Assembly: GCA_937910385.1 (NCBI GenBank) | Contig: CALEPT010000209.1 | Span: 1 to 9,960 of the forward strand | Source of the DNA: an uncultured Ruminococcus sp. | GTDB lineage: Bacteria > Bacillota > Clostridia > Oscillospirales > Ruminococcaceae | Direction of reading: 5' to 3' | Length of the DNA: 9,960 nt | Shown here: piece after piece, positions 1 through 6,194 of the stretch | How the letters are laid out: every line of letters starts with the position of its first letter | How positions within the stretch are numbered: position 1 is the stretch's first letter | Position numbers and translations under genes: made by a program | The notes under the pieces: generated by a model | Database searches by the model: none | Told to the model about the DNA's origin: nothing | What the model saw: only the letters and a program-made list of their open reading frames with translations

Positions 1-34
1 ATTGGCTTTATAAAGCTATATTAAGCCAATTTTT
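1..34. terminator. Probable bidirectional terminator
   Basis: An 8-bp perfect inverted repeat (ATTGGCTT at 1-8, AAGCCAAT at 23-30) is followed on the plus strand by TTTT at 31-34, which reads as an A-run before the stem on the minus strand. It lies just beyond the stop codon of the minus-strand gene at 55, so it could end that gene and also a gene entering from the left. The window edge hides the minus-strand T-tract, so the bidirectional reading is inference. Confidence 0.45.
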
Positions 35-54
35 AGTTGTTGAGCAGACATTAA

Positions 55-786
55 TTATTCTTCCTTGTTTTCTATCATTACAGTGATACCGTTATTTTCA
101 AGAGCAGATATATTTTCTTCTGAAATATATCCCTGCGATACTGTTAGAGTTTCCAGTGAATCCATTTTCGTAAAGCCTGAAATATCCTCAATATCAATAC
201 CGACAATCCTCAATGTTTTGATATTATCAAGGTAGGAAAAATCGGAACTGTCTTTTAGAGTATATTTCCGATCAAGAGTATTTTCCACTTCTGTAAAAAT
301 GATTTTGTTATCCATTGCAATATTTAATAACTCCAAATCTGTCAAGGAACGGCAATTTGCAAGTCCTTTGATATTGGTAATTTCACTAAGCCAAATGGAT
401 ATTTCTTTAACAGAATCATTTTGTATTTTGCCAAAATCAATGTGTGAATATGCGATAAACATATTATTCAGAATTGGAAATGAATTGATTTTTGACATGC
501 CGTCGTTAATGATATCGCTGGAAAAAACTTTGAAATGTTCAAGGTGCTGAAAAGTTCTCATTTCTGTCAAAAACTCATCATCTATTCTGGAGATTCTGAG
601 TTCTTCAAGCTCACTGCATTTATTCAGTTCATCAACGTCATTATCACTATAGTATAAATCCAGTTCTTTCACATCTTTTTTGTAGACTTTATCATCGAGA
701 AAAACATATTGTGTTCTGAATACAATACCTCCGACAACACCTGCAATTACTACCAAAACAGACAGAATCAATATAATTCTTTTCAC
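55..786 (-). CDS. Membrane-anchored leucine-rich-repeat-like protein
   Basis: This encodes a 243-residue protein of unknown function. Residues 4-23 are a continuous hydrophobic stretch after MKR, giving a single N-terminal membrane anchor or uncleaved signal; no lipobox Cys is seen. The remainder is acidic and shows degenerate leucine-rich repeats of about 22-25 residues, for example near 41-45, 60-65, 80-86, 147-153, 187-193 and 209-215. This suggests an extracytoplasmic curved-solenoid binding domain. The start is GTG (784-786), supported by a GAAGGAA-type ribosome binding site about 10 nt upstream. The gene has its own promoter at 855-883. It is clearly more AT-rich than the redox genes to its right, which hints at separate acquisition. 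No enzymatic motif is visible. The repeat assignment is moderately sure and the function is unknown. Confidence 0.75.
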   Translation of the reverse strand: MKRIILILSVLVVIAGVVGGIVFRTQYVFLDDKVYKKDVKELDLYYSDNDVDELNKCSELEELRISRIDDEFLTEMRTFQHLEHFKVFSSDIINDGMSKINSFPILNNMFIAYSHIDFGKIQNDSVKEISIWLSEITNIKGLANCRSLTDLELLNIAMDNKIIFTEVENTLDRKYTLKDSSDFSYLDNIKTLRIVGIDIEDISGFTKMDSLETLTVSQGYISEENISALENNGITVMIENKEE

Positions 787-824
787 TTTTTCTATTTCCT
801 TCTATTTGCAATTTTCGATTTGTC

Positions 825-840
825 GAGCAGTGCATTGCTC
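825..840. promoter_or_regulatory. 16-bp near-palindrome in the leader of the LRR gene
   Basis: GAGCAGTGCATTGCTC reads almost the same on both strands (14 of 16 positions). It lies about 15 bp downstream of the minus-strand -10 box at 855-860, at or just after the expected transcription start of the leucine-rich gene. That position fits a repressor operator or a short leader hairpin. The role is inferred; no regulator gene is present in the window. Confidence 0.35.
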
Positions 841-854
841 TTTCGTTCCTTTTC

Positions 855-883
855 ATTATACACCAACATACCAAAATTGTAAA
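855..883 (-). promoter_or_regulatory. Sigma-A-type promoter for the LRR gene
   Basis: On the minus strand a TTTACA -35 box (878-883) and a perfect TATAAT -10 box (855-860) are separated by exactly 17 bp. Transcription would start near 848 and give a leader of about 60 nt before the GTG at 786. The -35 box abuts the ribosome binding site of the plus-strand Dit fragment, so the two divergent units share this short region. Confidence 0.7.
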
Positions 884-893
884 GGGGGTTTTT

Positions 894-1274
894 ATGTTCT
901 TTTCCTTAATTTTGGAGAATGCGTCCGGTGACCGGGTGAACATGACCACGACCGCCAACCAGTATATGACCGCAAAGGTCGAGGGCTTGAATCCGCCACC
1001 CGGCACGATCAGCACCTCAAGCTATGCGGGCATGGACGGTAGTTACCTGAACAATGCCTTCATTGAGAAGCGGAATGTCGTCATTTCCTTTGAGATGCGC
1101 GGCGTGGGCGTGGAAGCCCGCAGGCAGCAGCTTTACAAGGTGGTCAAACCGTCCCGCTATATCAAAATCTACTATGCGACCGCTGGCATTGACGTGTTTG
1201 CGGAGGGCTATGTAGAGAGCTGTGAGGTACAAAACTTCGAGATGCTGACAACCGGGCAGAAAAACACGAATTAA
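894..1274 (+). pseudogene. Phage distal tail (Dit/Sipho_tail) N-terminal fragment
   Basis: The 126-residue product matches, from memory, the N-terminal part of siphovirus distal tail proteins (Sipho_tail family) common in Clostridia phages. Recognisable stretches are VEGLNPPPGTIS (about 30-41), GMDGSYLNN and ISFEMRGVGVEARRQQLY (about 64-81), and YATAGIDVFAEGYVESCEV further on. Family members usually run past 250 residues and continue after TTGQ with a conserved structural core. Here homology stops at TTGQ (residues about 119-122), followed by KNTN and a stop, so roughly the C-terminal half is missing. The reading frame is otherwise intact and has a good AAAGGGGG ribosome binding site before ATG 894. 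No other tail gene accompanies it. Its GC-richer composition, with GCAG present, sets it apart from the phage genes at 6195-9899, so it comes from another phage. Translation is possible but a tail function is not. Confidence 0.75.
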
Positions 1275-1302
1275 CCTAAAATACAGAAAGCGAGGGAGTT
1301 TT

Positions 1303-2304
1303 ATGCAAAAAAGAATCATCGGTAAAGATCTGACTGTCAGCGCAGTCGGACTTGGCTGTATGGGAATGAGCCACGCTTACGGCAACCAGTGTACGCCAGA
1401 TGAAGCAAGAAAGCTCATCGAAACAGCGATCGAAAAGGGCTGCACGTTCTTTGACACAGCGGAGGTCTACGGAGAACCCGACTGTCCGCACCACAACGAG
1501 GAGATGCTTGGTGAGATATTGAAGCCGTACCGCAATAAGATCGTGCTTGCGACAAAATTCGGCGTGAAGTTCGATGTGTCTGCACCCACCGTCAACAAGC
1601 CTGTGATACCCGATTCCCGCCCCGAACAGATACGCAAGTCTGTTGAGGGAAGTCTGCGACGTTTGCAGACCGACCACATCGACCTCTACTATCAGCACAG
1701 GCAGGATCCCGATGTACCTGTGGAGGAGGTCGCAGGTGTCATGGGTGACCTGATCCGAGAGGGCAAGATCACACATTGGGGACTGTCCGAGGTGAATGAG
1801 GAAATGATCCGCCGTGCCAATGCGGTCTGCCCCGTGACGGCAATACAGAACCGCTATCATATGATGTACCGGGGTTATGAAGCACTTTTCCCCGTTCTGG
1901 AGGAATTGCAGATCGGTTTTGTGGCGTTTTCTCCGCTTGCAAACGGTCTGCTGTCGGGTGCATATTCGCAGAACAGCACATTCAGCGAGCAGGGCGATTA
2001 CCGCAAAGCGATGCCGCAGTTTCAGGCGGATTCTTATGCGAAGAATAAAGCATTACTCTCGTTGATACAGCGATATGCAGAAGATAAAAATGCTACTTCT
2101 GCACAAATATCCCTTGCGTGGCTGATTTGCAAAAAGCCCTATATCGTGCCGATCCCCGGAACAAGAAAGCTCGGTCGCCTGACAGAAAACCTCGGTGCTG
2201 CCGATGTGGTGCTGACCGCGCAGGAGATCGCTGAGATCGACAAGGCACTGATTGATATGGAGATGTCCGATGTGTTCGGCGGAGCGAAGATCGTGAAGAA
2301 GTAA
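1303..2304 (+). CDS. Aldo/keto reductase (YakC/IolS-like)
   Basis: This encodes a 333-residue, cytosolic NADPH-dependent aldo/keto reductase with a TIM-barrel fold. The catalytic tetrad is complete: Asp51 and Tyr56 in FFDTAEVYG, Lys85 in ATKFG, and His132 in YYQHRQDPD. The family's cofactor-binding segment is visible as PIPGTRK (283-289), followed by Asn296 in RLTENLG. The length and the xGLGCMGMS opening at 16-23 fit the AKR13/YakC-like group, which reduces aldehydes and ketones; the exact substrate cannot be read from sequence. ATG 1303 is preceded by a GCGAGGGAG ribosome binding site. The gene begins 28 bp after the Dit fragment, and no convincing promoter was found in that gap, so its transcription may begin inside or before the phage fragment. 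The flavodoxin operon follows about 100 bp downstream behind its own promoter. Confidence 0.92.
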   Translation: MQKRIIGKDLTVSAVGLGCMGMSHAYGNQCTPDEARKLIETAIEKGCTFFDTAEVYGEPDCPHHNEEMLGEILKPYRNKIVLATKFGVKFDVSAPTVNKPVIPDSRPEQIRKSVEGSLRRLQTDHIDLYYQHRQDPDVPVEEVAGVMGDLIREGKITHWGLSEVNEEMIRRANAVCPVTAIQNRYHMMYRGYEALFPVLEELQIGFVAFSPLANGLLSGAYSQNSTFSEQGDYRKAMPQFQADSYAKNKALLSLIQRYAEDKNATSAQISLAWLICKKPYIVPIPGTRKLGRLTENLGAADVVLTAQEIAEIDKALIDMEMSDVFGGAKIVKK

Positions 2305-2330
2305 TAACCCAAAGGTTTACAGGTAATAAC

Positions 2331-2360
2331 TGATCGGAACTTCACAAACGGTTCCGGTCA
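2331..2360. promoter_or_regulatory. Inverted-repeat operator over the -35 box
   Basis: TGATCGGAAC (2331-2340) and GTTCCGGTCA (2351-2360) form a 10-bp inverted repeat with one mismatch and a 10-bp spacer. The spacer contains the -35 box (2341-2346) and the right arm runs up to the extended -10 element. No T-tract follows, so this is not a terminator. A dimeric regulator bound here would cover the promoter. Clostridial flavodoxin/aldo-keto reductase clusters are often controlled by MerR- or other redox-type regulators (general knowledge), but none is encoded in this window. Confidence 0.55.
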
Positions 2361-2369
2361 TGTTATAAT
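2341..2369 (+). promoter_or_regulatory. Extended -10 promoter of the flavodoxin-AKR-hydrolase operon
   Basis: The -35 box is TTCACA (2341-2346), one base from consensus. After a 17-bp spacer comes a perfect TATAAT (2364-2369), preceded by the TG dinucleotide of an extended -10 (2361-2362). The start point would be near 2376, about 27 nt before the flavodoxin ATG. It overlaps the inverted repeat at 2331-2360. Confidence 0.75.
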
Positions 2370-2402
2370 AGTGATACAGAAACACATAAGGAGGTATCCC
2401 AC

Positions 2403-2891
2403 ATGAGCAAGAAACTGGTGCTATACTTCTCGGTATACGGCACAGCAAAAAAAGTCGCTGAGGAGATCGCAAGGCAGACGGGCGCGGACCTGACAGAGAT
2501 CATTCCCGAAACACCCTATGACAGCAACCGTGACAACTACAATGCACTTGCCGCTTATGCAAAGAAGGAACACGACGAGGATATGCGCCCTGCTATAAAG
2601 AATGACATCAATATCGCTGACTATGATACCATTTTCATAGGCTATCCCATGTGGTGGTACACCTTCCCAATGATCATTTACACGCTGTTCGACAAGTACG
2701 ATTTCAGCGGCAAGACCATTATTCCATTCAACACGCACATGGGTTCTCACGACGGTGGTACATATGATACCATTCGTGAGCTTGAACCGAATGCGACTGT
2801 TGTGATGAACGGTCTGCCTGTTGAAATGAAAACAGCGGAAACAGGTGCGGCAAAACAGGTCGAAAAATGGCTGAAAAGTCTGAACATATAA
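2403..2891 (+). CDS. Flavodoxin
   Basis: This encodes a 162-residue flavodoxin of the short clostridial type (Flavodoxin_4-like): a soluble FMN protein that carries electrons. The N-terminal strand and phosphate-binding loop are seen as LVLYFSVYGTAKKVAEEIA (5-23), which would hold the FMN phosphate. GYPMWWYTFP (about 80-89) supplies the aromatic side of the isoalloxazine site, and PFNTHMGSHDGG (about 108-119) matches the third loop. The length is complete. ATG 2403 has an AAGGAGG site about 9 nt upstream. It is the first gene of an operon, with the second aldo/keto reductase starting 20 bp after its stop. It may supply electrons to, or accept them with, neighbouring oxidoreductases, but the aldo/keto reductases themselves use NADPH, so direct partnership is inference. 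Confidence 0.9.
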   Translation: MSKKLVLYFSVYGTAKKVAEEIARQTGADLTEIIPETPYDSNRDNYNALAAYAKKEHDEDMRPAIKNDINIADYDTIFIGYPMWWYTFPMIIYTLFDKYDFSGKTIIPFNTHMGSHDGGTYDTIRELEPNATVVMNGLPVEMKTAETGAAKQVEKWLKSLNI

Positions 2892-2911
2892 TATTTAAGG
2901 AGGATACGATC

Positions 2912-3772
2912 ATGGAATTTGTAACACTGAACACAGGAGCAAAAATGCCGCTGGAAGGCTTCGGCGTATTTCAGGTACCCGATCCTGCCGTATGCGAGCA
3001 GGCAGTCTATGATGCGATCAAGACCGGCTATCGTCTTATCGACACAGCACAGGCTTACATGAACGAGGAAGCTGTCGGCAAGGCAGTGAACCGTGCAATC
3101 GCTGACGGCATCGCAAAGCGTGAGGAGCTTTTCATCACCACCAAAGTGTGGGTATCCAACATGAAAACTGAGGACACAGCCTATGAGTCTGTGAAAACAT
3201 CTCTTGCAAAGCTGGGGCTTGACTATGTTGACCTCATTCTCCTGCACCAGCCTATGGGCGACTATTTCGCAGCATACAGAGGTATCACAAAGGCTTACAA
3301 AGAGGGGTTTGTCAAGGCGATCGGCGTTTCAAATTTCTATCCTGCGATCCTTGCAAATCTCTGCGAGAATGTGGAGATCATTCCTGCGGTCAACCAGGTC
3401 GAGCTGCACCCGTTCTTCCAGCAGGAAAATGCCCTTGCAACCATGAAGGAATACGGTATAGCACCGCAGGCTTGGGGACCGCTTGCCGAGGGTAAGCACG
3501 GCATCTTCTCTCACCCTGTTCTCTCCGAGATCGGCAGCAAGTACGGAAAGACCGCCGCTCAGATCGCACTGAAATGGAACACACAGCGTGGAGTTTCAAT
3601 TCTGCCGAAGTCCGTTCACGTTGAGCGTATGGAACAGAATATCGACATCTGGGACTTCACACTTTCCGAAGAGGATATGCAGAAGATCGCAGATCTTGAC
3701 CTTGGTCACAGCGAGATCGTTGACCATGATTCTCCCGAATTTGTTAAGGCTCTGAATGGAATGAAGGTATAA
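2912..3772 (+). CDS. Aldo/keto reductase (2,5-diketo-gluconate reductase-like)
   Basis: This encodes a 286-residue NADPH-dependent aldo/keto reductase of the AKR5 / 2,5-diketo-D-gluconate reductase type. The tetrad is Asp44 and Tyr49 (LIDTAQAYMNE), Lys78 (ITTKVWV) and His112 (LILLHQP). The family signatures GVSNFYP (138-144) and ILPKSVHVERM (230-240, NADPH 2'-phosphate side) are present. The start is placed at ATG 2912 because AAGGAGG (2897-2903) lies 8 nt upstream and residue 1 begins the usual V-T-L-N-G-polar opening. An in-frame ATG at 2867 would add 15 unrelated residues inside the flavodoxin gene. The product likely reduces small carbonyls such as methylglyoxal or sugar aldehydes. It differs in subfamily from the upstream reductase, so the cluster carries two distinct aldo/keto reductases rather than a recent duplication. 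The stop codon overlaps the ribosome binding site of the next gene. Confidence 0.93.
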   Translation: MEFVTLNTGAKMPLEGFGVFQVPDPAVCEQAVYDAIKTGYRLIDTAQAYMNEEAVGKAVNRAIADGIAKREELFITTKVWVSNMKTEDTAYESVKTSLAKLGLDYVDLILLHQPMGDYFAAYRGITKAYKEGFVKAIGVSNFYPAILANLCENVEIIPAVNQVELHPFFQQENALATMKEYGIAPQAWGPLAEGKHGIFSHPVLSEIGSKYGKTAAQIALKWNTQRGVSILPKSVHVERMEQNIDIWDFTLSEEDMQKIADLDLGHSEIVDHDSPEFVKALNGMKV

Positions 3773-3785
3773 GGAGGAATCTATA

Positions 3786-4658
3786 ATGGAAATGCAGAAA
3801 GTCGTATTTATGAACAAGGAGTTGAATCTCCGTCTTGCCGGACTCCTCTATCTGCCAACAGACTTCGACCTCCGCAAGAACTATCCGGCAGTTGTTGTGA
3901 CCGGACCGATGCTCTCCGTCAAAGAACAGGCACAGTCTGTCTATGCCAAGCGTCTGACTGAAGCAGGATATGTGACTCTCGTTTTTGACGGTGCATATTT
4001 TGGTGAGAGCGAAGGTATGCCGAGAGGTCAGGAACTGCCTGATGTCAAGGAAAGTGATATTGAGGGTGCGATGGATTACCTCACAAGCCTGCCATATGTG
4101 GATAATGAGCGTATCGGCGGACTCGGTATATGCGGTTCAGGTTCGTATATGTCCGTGGCAGGTGTGAAAGAGCCGAGACTGAAAGCAATTACCGCTATCG
4201 TTCCGGCGATATCCGATATTTCCAATTCTCCAATGATGGGCTTTTTCAAGCCGGAGGAGGAAGTCAGGGCAGCAAAAGATGCCTATGATAAAGGTGAAGG
4301 AGAGCTGATGTATCTCAATTTTATGCCGAGAGCATTTGATGAGGGTGCAGCCTACTACTATTCCTCCCGCGGCAATTCGGCACGCTGGTCGAATCAGGTC
4401 GTTGCGTGGAGCCAGCTTGAACTGGTGAAGTACAATGTGGTGAACATCATGAAGGAGATGCAGAAGCCCTATCTTGTCATCACGGGCGAAAATGCGTGGT
4501 CGAAACCTTCCTCAACAGAGGTGTTCGATGCAGTTCCTCACAGCAATAAGGAAATATTCGTTGTTCCCGAAGCGAGCCACTTTGATATGTATGACCTTGA
4601 ACCCTATGTGACAGCGGCGTTTGAGCGTATTTTGCCGTTCTTTGGGAAGAATTTATAA
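3786..4658 (+). CDS. Alpha/beta hydrolase with cysteine nucleophile (YcjY-like)
   Basis: This encodes a 290-residue cytosolic alpha/beta hydrolase resembling the YcjY/dienelactone-hydrolase-like group. The strand before the cap is PAVVVTGP (34-41), where Gly-Pro would form the oxyanion region. The nucleophile elbow is GLGICGSGS (112-120), with Cys116 where most relatives have Ser. The histidine is His265 in PEASHFDMYD. A likely acid is near Glu235 in VITGENAWS, which is less certain. ATG 3786 lies 13 bp after the preceding stop and uses AAGGAGG at 3771-3777, overlapping that stop codon, which implies translational coupling. It is the last gene of the flavodoxin operon. Cys in this position is also seen in dienelactone hydrolases and in some YcjY relatives (general knowledge), so it is probably genuine. 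The substrate is unknown; an ester, lactone or thioester processed together with the reductases is a guess. Confidence 0.85.
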   Translation: MEMQKVVFMNKELNLRLAGLLYLPTDFDLRKNYPAVVVTGPMLSVKEQAQSVYAKRLTEAGYVTLVFDGAYFGESEGMPRGQELPDVKESDIEGAMDYLTSLPYVDNERIGGLGICGSGSYMSVAGVKEPRLKAITAIVPAISDISNSPMMGFFKPEEEVRAAKDAYDKGEGELMYLNFMPRAFDEGAAYYYSSRGNSARWSNQVVAWSQLELVKYNVVNIMKEMQKPYLVITGENAWSKPSSTEVFDAVPHSNKEIFVVPEASHFDMYDLEPYVTAAFERILPFFGKNL

Positions 4659-4784
4659 AAGTGGCTTAGGTCTAACATGATTGTATGTTCCAATAGCCCG
4701 TAGTCTATTGGCACACTCAAAAAACGTCCCACACAAGTCCGATTAGGCATTGTGGAGCATACCGAAATAACAACATAACCTATT
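4659..4784. other. Convergent intergenic stretch with a small inverted repeat
   Basis: About 125 bp separate the hydrolase gene from the terminator of the sirtuin gene. CCAATAG (4690-4696) and CTATTGG (4705-4711) make a 7-bp hairpin with an 8-nt loop but no T-tract, so it is at best a weak stop for the plus-strand operon. No convincing gene, promoter or mobile-element end is seen. Confidence 0.3.
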
Positions 4785-4827
4785 GACATAAAATGAGCCT
4801 TGCACTCAAAACAGAGAGCAAGGCTCA
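4785..4827 (-). terminator. Terminator of the sirtuin unit
   Basis: A perfect 10-bp stem (TGAGCCTTGC at 4794-4803, GCAAGGCTCA at 4818-4827) with a 14-nt loop lies 9 bp beyond the sirtuin stop codon. On the minus strand it is followed by ATTTTATGT. The T-tract is short and interrupted but the stem is strong. On the plus strand the following AAATTTATATT is a poorer terminator tail, so only weak action on the convergent hydrolase operon is expected. Confidence 0.65.
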
Positions 4828-4835
4828 AATTTATA

Positions 4836-5684
4836 TTAGACTAAGGCATTCAGCACATCACGAATATCCCCATTGAAACAAATACTCCGTTCCCTGATCT
4901 CATCAGGTGCATACGCTTCGCCGTAATTCAGGCAGGCATAAATTGCGTTCGGGTTTGCGTAGGTCATCTTCCAGAACGGATACTTGATGATAACGGGCGT
5001 ATTCATGCCCACACCCAATTCAAGGAACAGGATATGCAGTCCCTCATGGCGGCGGAGAAATTCATCATAGCGCTCTGCCGCCCTGTGCCAGCCCTCGTCC
5101 TCCACAAAGGTGTCATCTGCTCGGAGGTTCATGCTCATGGGCTTTCCGCAGACAGGACACTTCGGTACAAGCTCCGACGGAACACGCATATCCTTCTGCC
5201 GCTCAAACATCGCCCTGACGGTCTCCTCATTGTCATAGGTCTTTTGGTGGCACGGCTCACTGCACTGCCAAAGTCCATAATCGCCCTGCGTGTAGAACAG
5301 GCGGTGCTTGTCAAACCCTGCCTTTTGGAATTGGTGGTCAACATTGGTGGTGAGAACAAAATAGTCCTTGTCCTTCACAAGCTCAAACAAGCGCTTGTAT
5401 GTACCGTTGTCTACGTCCATGTAGCGGTTGATGTAAATATAGCGTGACCAGTACGCCCACTGTTCTTCCGGTGTCGGGAACGGATAAAAACCGCCGGAAT
5501 ACATATCCCGAAAGCCGTATTTCTCCACGAAATCGGCAAAATACTTCTGCAAACGCTCTCCCGAATAGGTAAAGCCTGCGGCGGTGGAAAGTCCTGCACC
5601 GGCACCGATGACGATCGCATCTGCCGTTTCGATCTCATTTTTCAGACGGTCAATTTCCGCCGAGTAATCTCTTGTAAATTTCAT
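4836..5684 (-). CDS. Class M sirtuin (SirTM-like protein ADP-ribosyltransferase)
   Basis: This encodes a 282-residue SIR2-fold protein. NAD-binding is shown by GAGAGLSTAAGFTYSG (27-42) and TTNVDHQF (112-119; Asn114, Asp116). Two Cys pairs, C141/C145 and C176/C179, form the zinc ribbon. The residue that is His in sirtuin deacetylases is Gln133 in YTQGDYG, a substitution typical of class M sirtuins, which ADP-ribosylate proteins instead of deacylating lysine. The start is ATG 5684 because AAGGAGG lies 6-8 nt upstream; a longer in-frame form from 5705 lacks such a site. It overlaps the 3' end of the macrodomain gene by 35 bp, the usual coupled arrangement. Known systems modify a lipoylated GcvH-like protein, but no lipoyl carrier or lipoate ligase gene lies in this window. 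Its partner and probably its promoter are lost to the phage insertion, so expression is uncertain. Confidence 0.88.
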   Translation of the reverse strand: MKFTRDYSAEIDRLKNEIETADAIVIGAGAGLSTAAGFTYSGERLQKYFADFVEKYGFRDMYSGGFYPFPTPEEQWAYWSRYIYINRYMDVDNGTYKRLFELVKDKDYFVLTTNVDHQFQKAGFDKHRLFYTQGDYGLWQCSEPCHQKTYDNEETVRAMFERQKDMRVPSELVPKCPVCGKPMSMNLRADDTFVEDEGWHRAAERYDEFLRRHEGLHILFLELGVGMNTPVIIKYPFWKMTYANPNAIYACLNYGEAYAPDEIRERSICFNGDIRDVLNALV

Positions 5685-6069
5685 GATCGTCCTCCTTGAA
5701 TACATTGAAGATCACCTGTATATCGTGGCTCTTGCGAAACTCCCTGACGGTGCGGACTGCTATCTCTGCCGCCTTATCCTGCGGAAATCCGAACACACCC
5801 GTTGAGATACAGCAGAAAGCGATACTCCTGATACCGTTCTGTACGGCTATTTCAAGACAGCTTTTGTAGGAGCTTTCAAGCAGACGGCAATGTTCATCTG
5901 TAAGAATACTGTCTACGATCGGTCCGACCGTATGTATCACATAGTTGCAGGGCAGGTTGTAGGCAGGCGTTATTTTTGCCTTACCCGTGGGTTCTTCATG
6001 CCCTTGTGTCTGCATGATCTGACTGCACTTGTAACGAAGCCGTACCCCTGCAAAGGTGTGGATACAGTT
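5650..6069 (-). pseudogene. Zinc-macrodomain ADP-ribosylhydrolase, 5'-truncated
   Basis: About 137 C-terminal residues of a SirTM-linked macrodomain remain. They start within the conserved (D)NxIHTFAG motif at about 6069 and run through EEPTGKAKIT, YVIHTVGPIV, and the phosphate-loop segment CCISTGVFGFP to IFNVFKEDDHEIYKRLL. Full-length relatives are roughly 250-270 residues. The missing N-terminal half carries the NAAN ADP-ribose-binding motif and the Cys/His zinc-site motif just before IDNxIH, so the enzyme should be dead. The open frame continues upstream to an ATG at 6153, but those extra residues only translate the phage terminator hairpin and T-tract and are not a real N-terminus. No frameshift or internal stop is seen in the remainder, so the damage looks recent. 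The gene end overlaps the sirtuin start by 35 bp. In intact systems this enzyme removes ADP-ribose added by the sirtuin. Confidence 0.82.
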
Positions 6070-6110
6070 AGCCGTCCGTAAAAATTTTATAAGGTTTCTC
6101 TCTATGCAAT
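6070..6110. other. Host-phage junction (candidate att region)
   Basis: Macrodomain homology is clear up to the codons at 6061-6069 and the phage terminator begins at 6111. The 41 bp between belong to neither with certainty. They include TATAAA on the minus strand (6086-6091), but no acceptable -35 box stands 16-18 bp upstream of it. If an attachment core exists it should lie here or in the first conserved macrodomain codons. Confidence 0.4.
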
Positions 6111-6150
6111 AAAAAAAGACCCGAGGACTAATATTATAATCCTCGGGTCT
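6111..6150 (-). terminator. Strong rho-independent terminator of the phage late operon
   Basis: An 11-bp perfect stem, AGACCCGAGGA (6117-6127) with TCCTCGGGTCT (6140-6150), encloses a 12-nt loop and is followed on the minus strand by seven T residues (6117-6111). It lies 44 bp past the endolysin stop. It should prevent phage late transcription from reading into the macrodomain remnant and sirtuin. Confidence 0.9.
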
Positions 6151-6194
6151 CATTCTGTCGATATTCTCTTTTAGCCTCTGAGACGCTCAGCGCG

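Noticed and set aside
692..1015. Minus-strand open frame of 107 codons overlapping the LRR gene start and the Dit fragment
   Set aside because: It crosses the LRR promoter and palindrome, has no ribosome binding site, and its end is only the frame-shifted shadow of the LRR N-terminus.
2867..2911. Longer start for the second aldo/keto reductase
   Set aside because: It lies inside the flavodoxin gene and lacks a well-placed ribosome binding site, while ATG 2912 has a perfect one.
4604..4828. Minus-strand open frame of 74 codons between the hydrolase and sirtuin genes
   Set aside because: It overlaps the hydrolase 3' end and the sirtuin terminator and has no recognisable motif or ribosome binding site.
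5034..5447. Plus-strand open frame of 137 codons inside the sirtuin gene
   Set aside because: It is antisense to conserved sirtuin motifs and has no start signal.
5685..5705. Longer start for the sirtuin at 5705
   Set aside because: The extra residues translate the ribosome binding site of the ATG at 5684 and do not look like a family N-terminus.
6070..6153. ATG at 6153 as the start of the macrodomain protein
   Set aside because: The residues it adds are a translation of the terminator stem, loop and T-tract and do not resemble the family N-terminus; there is no ribosome binding site.
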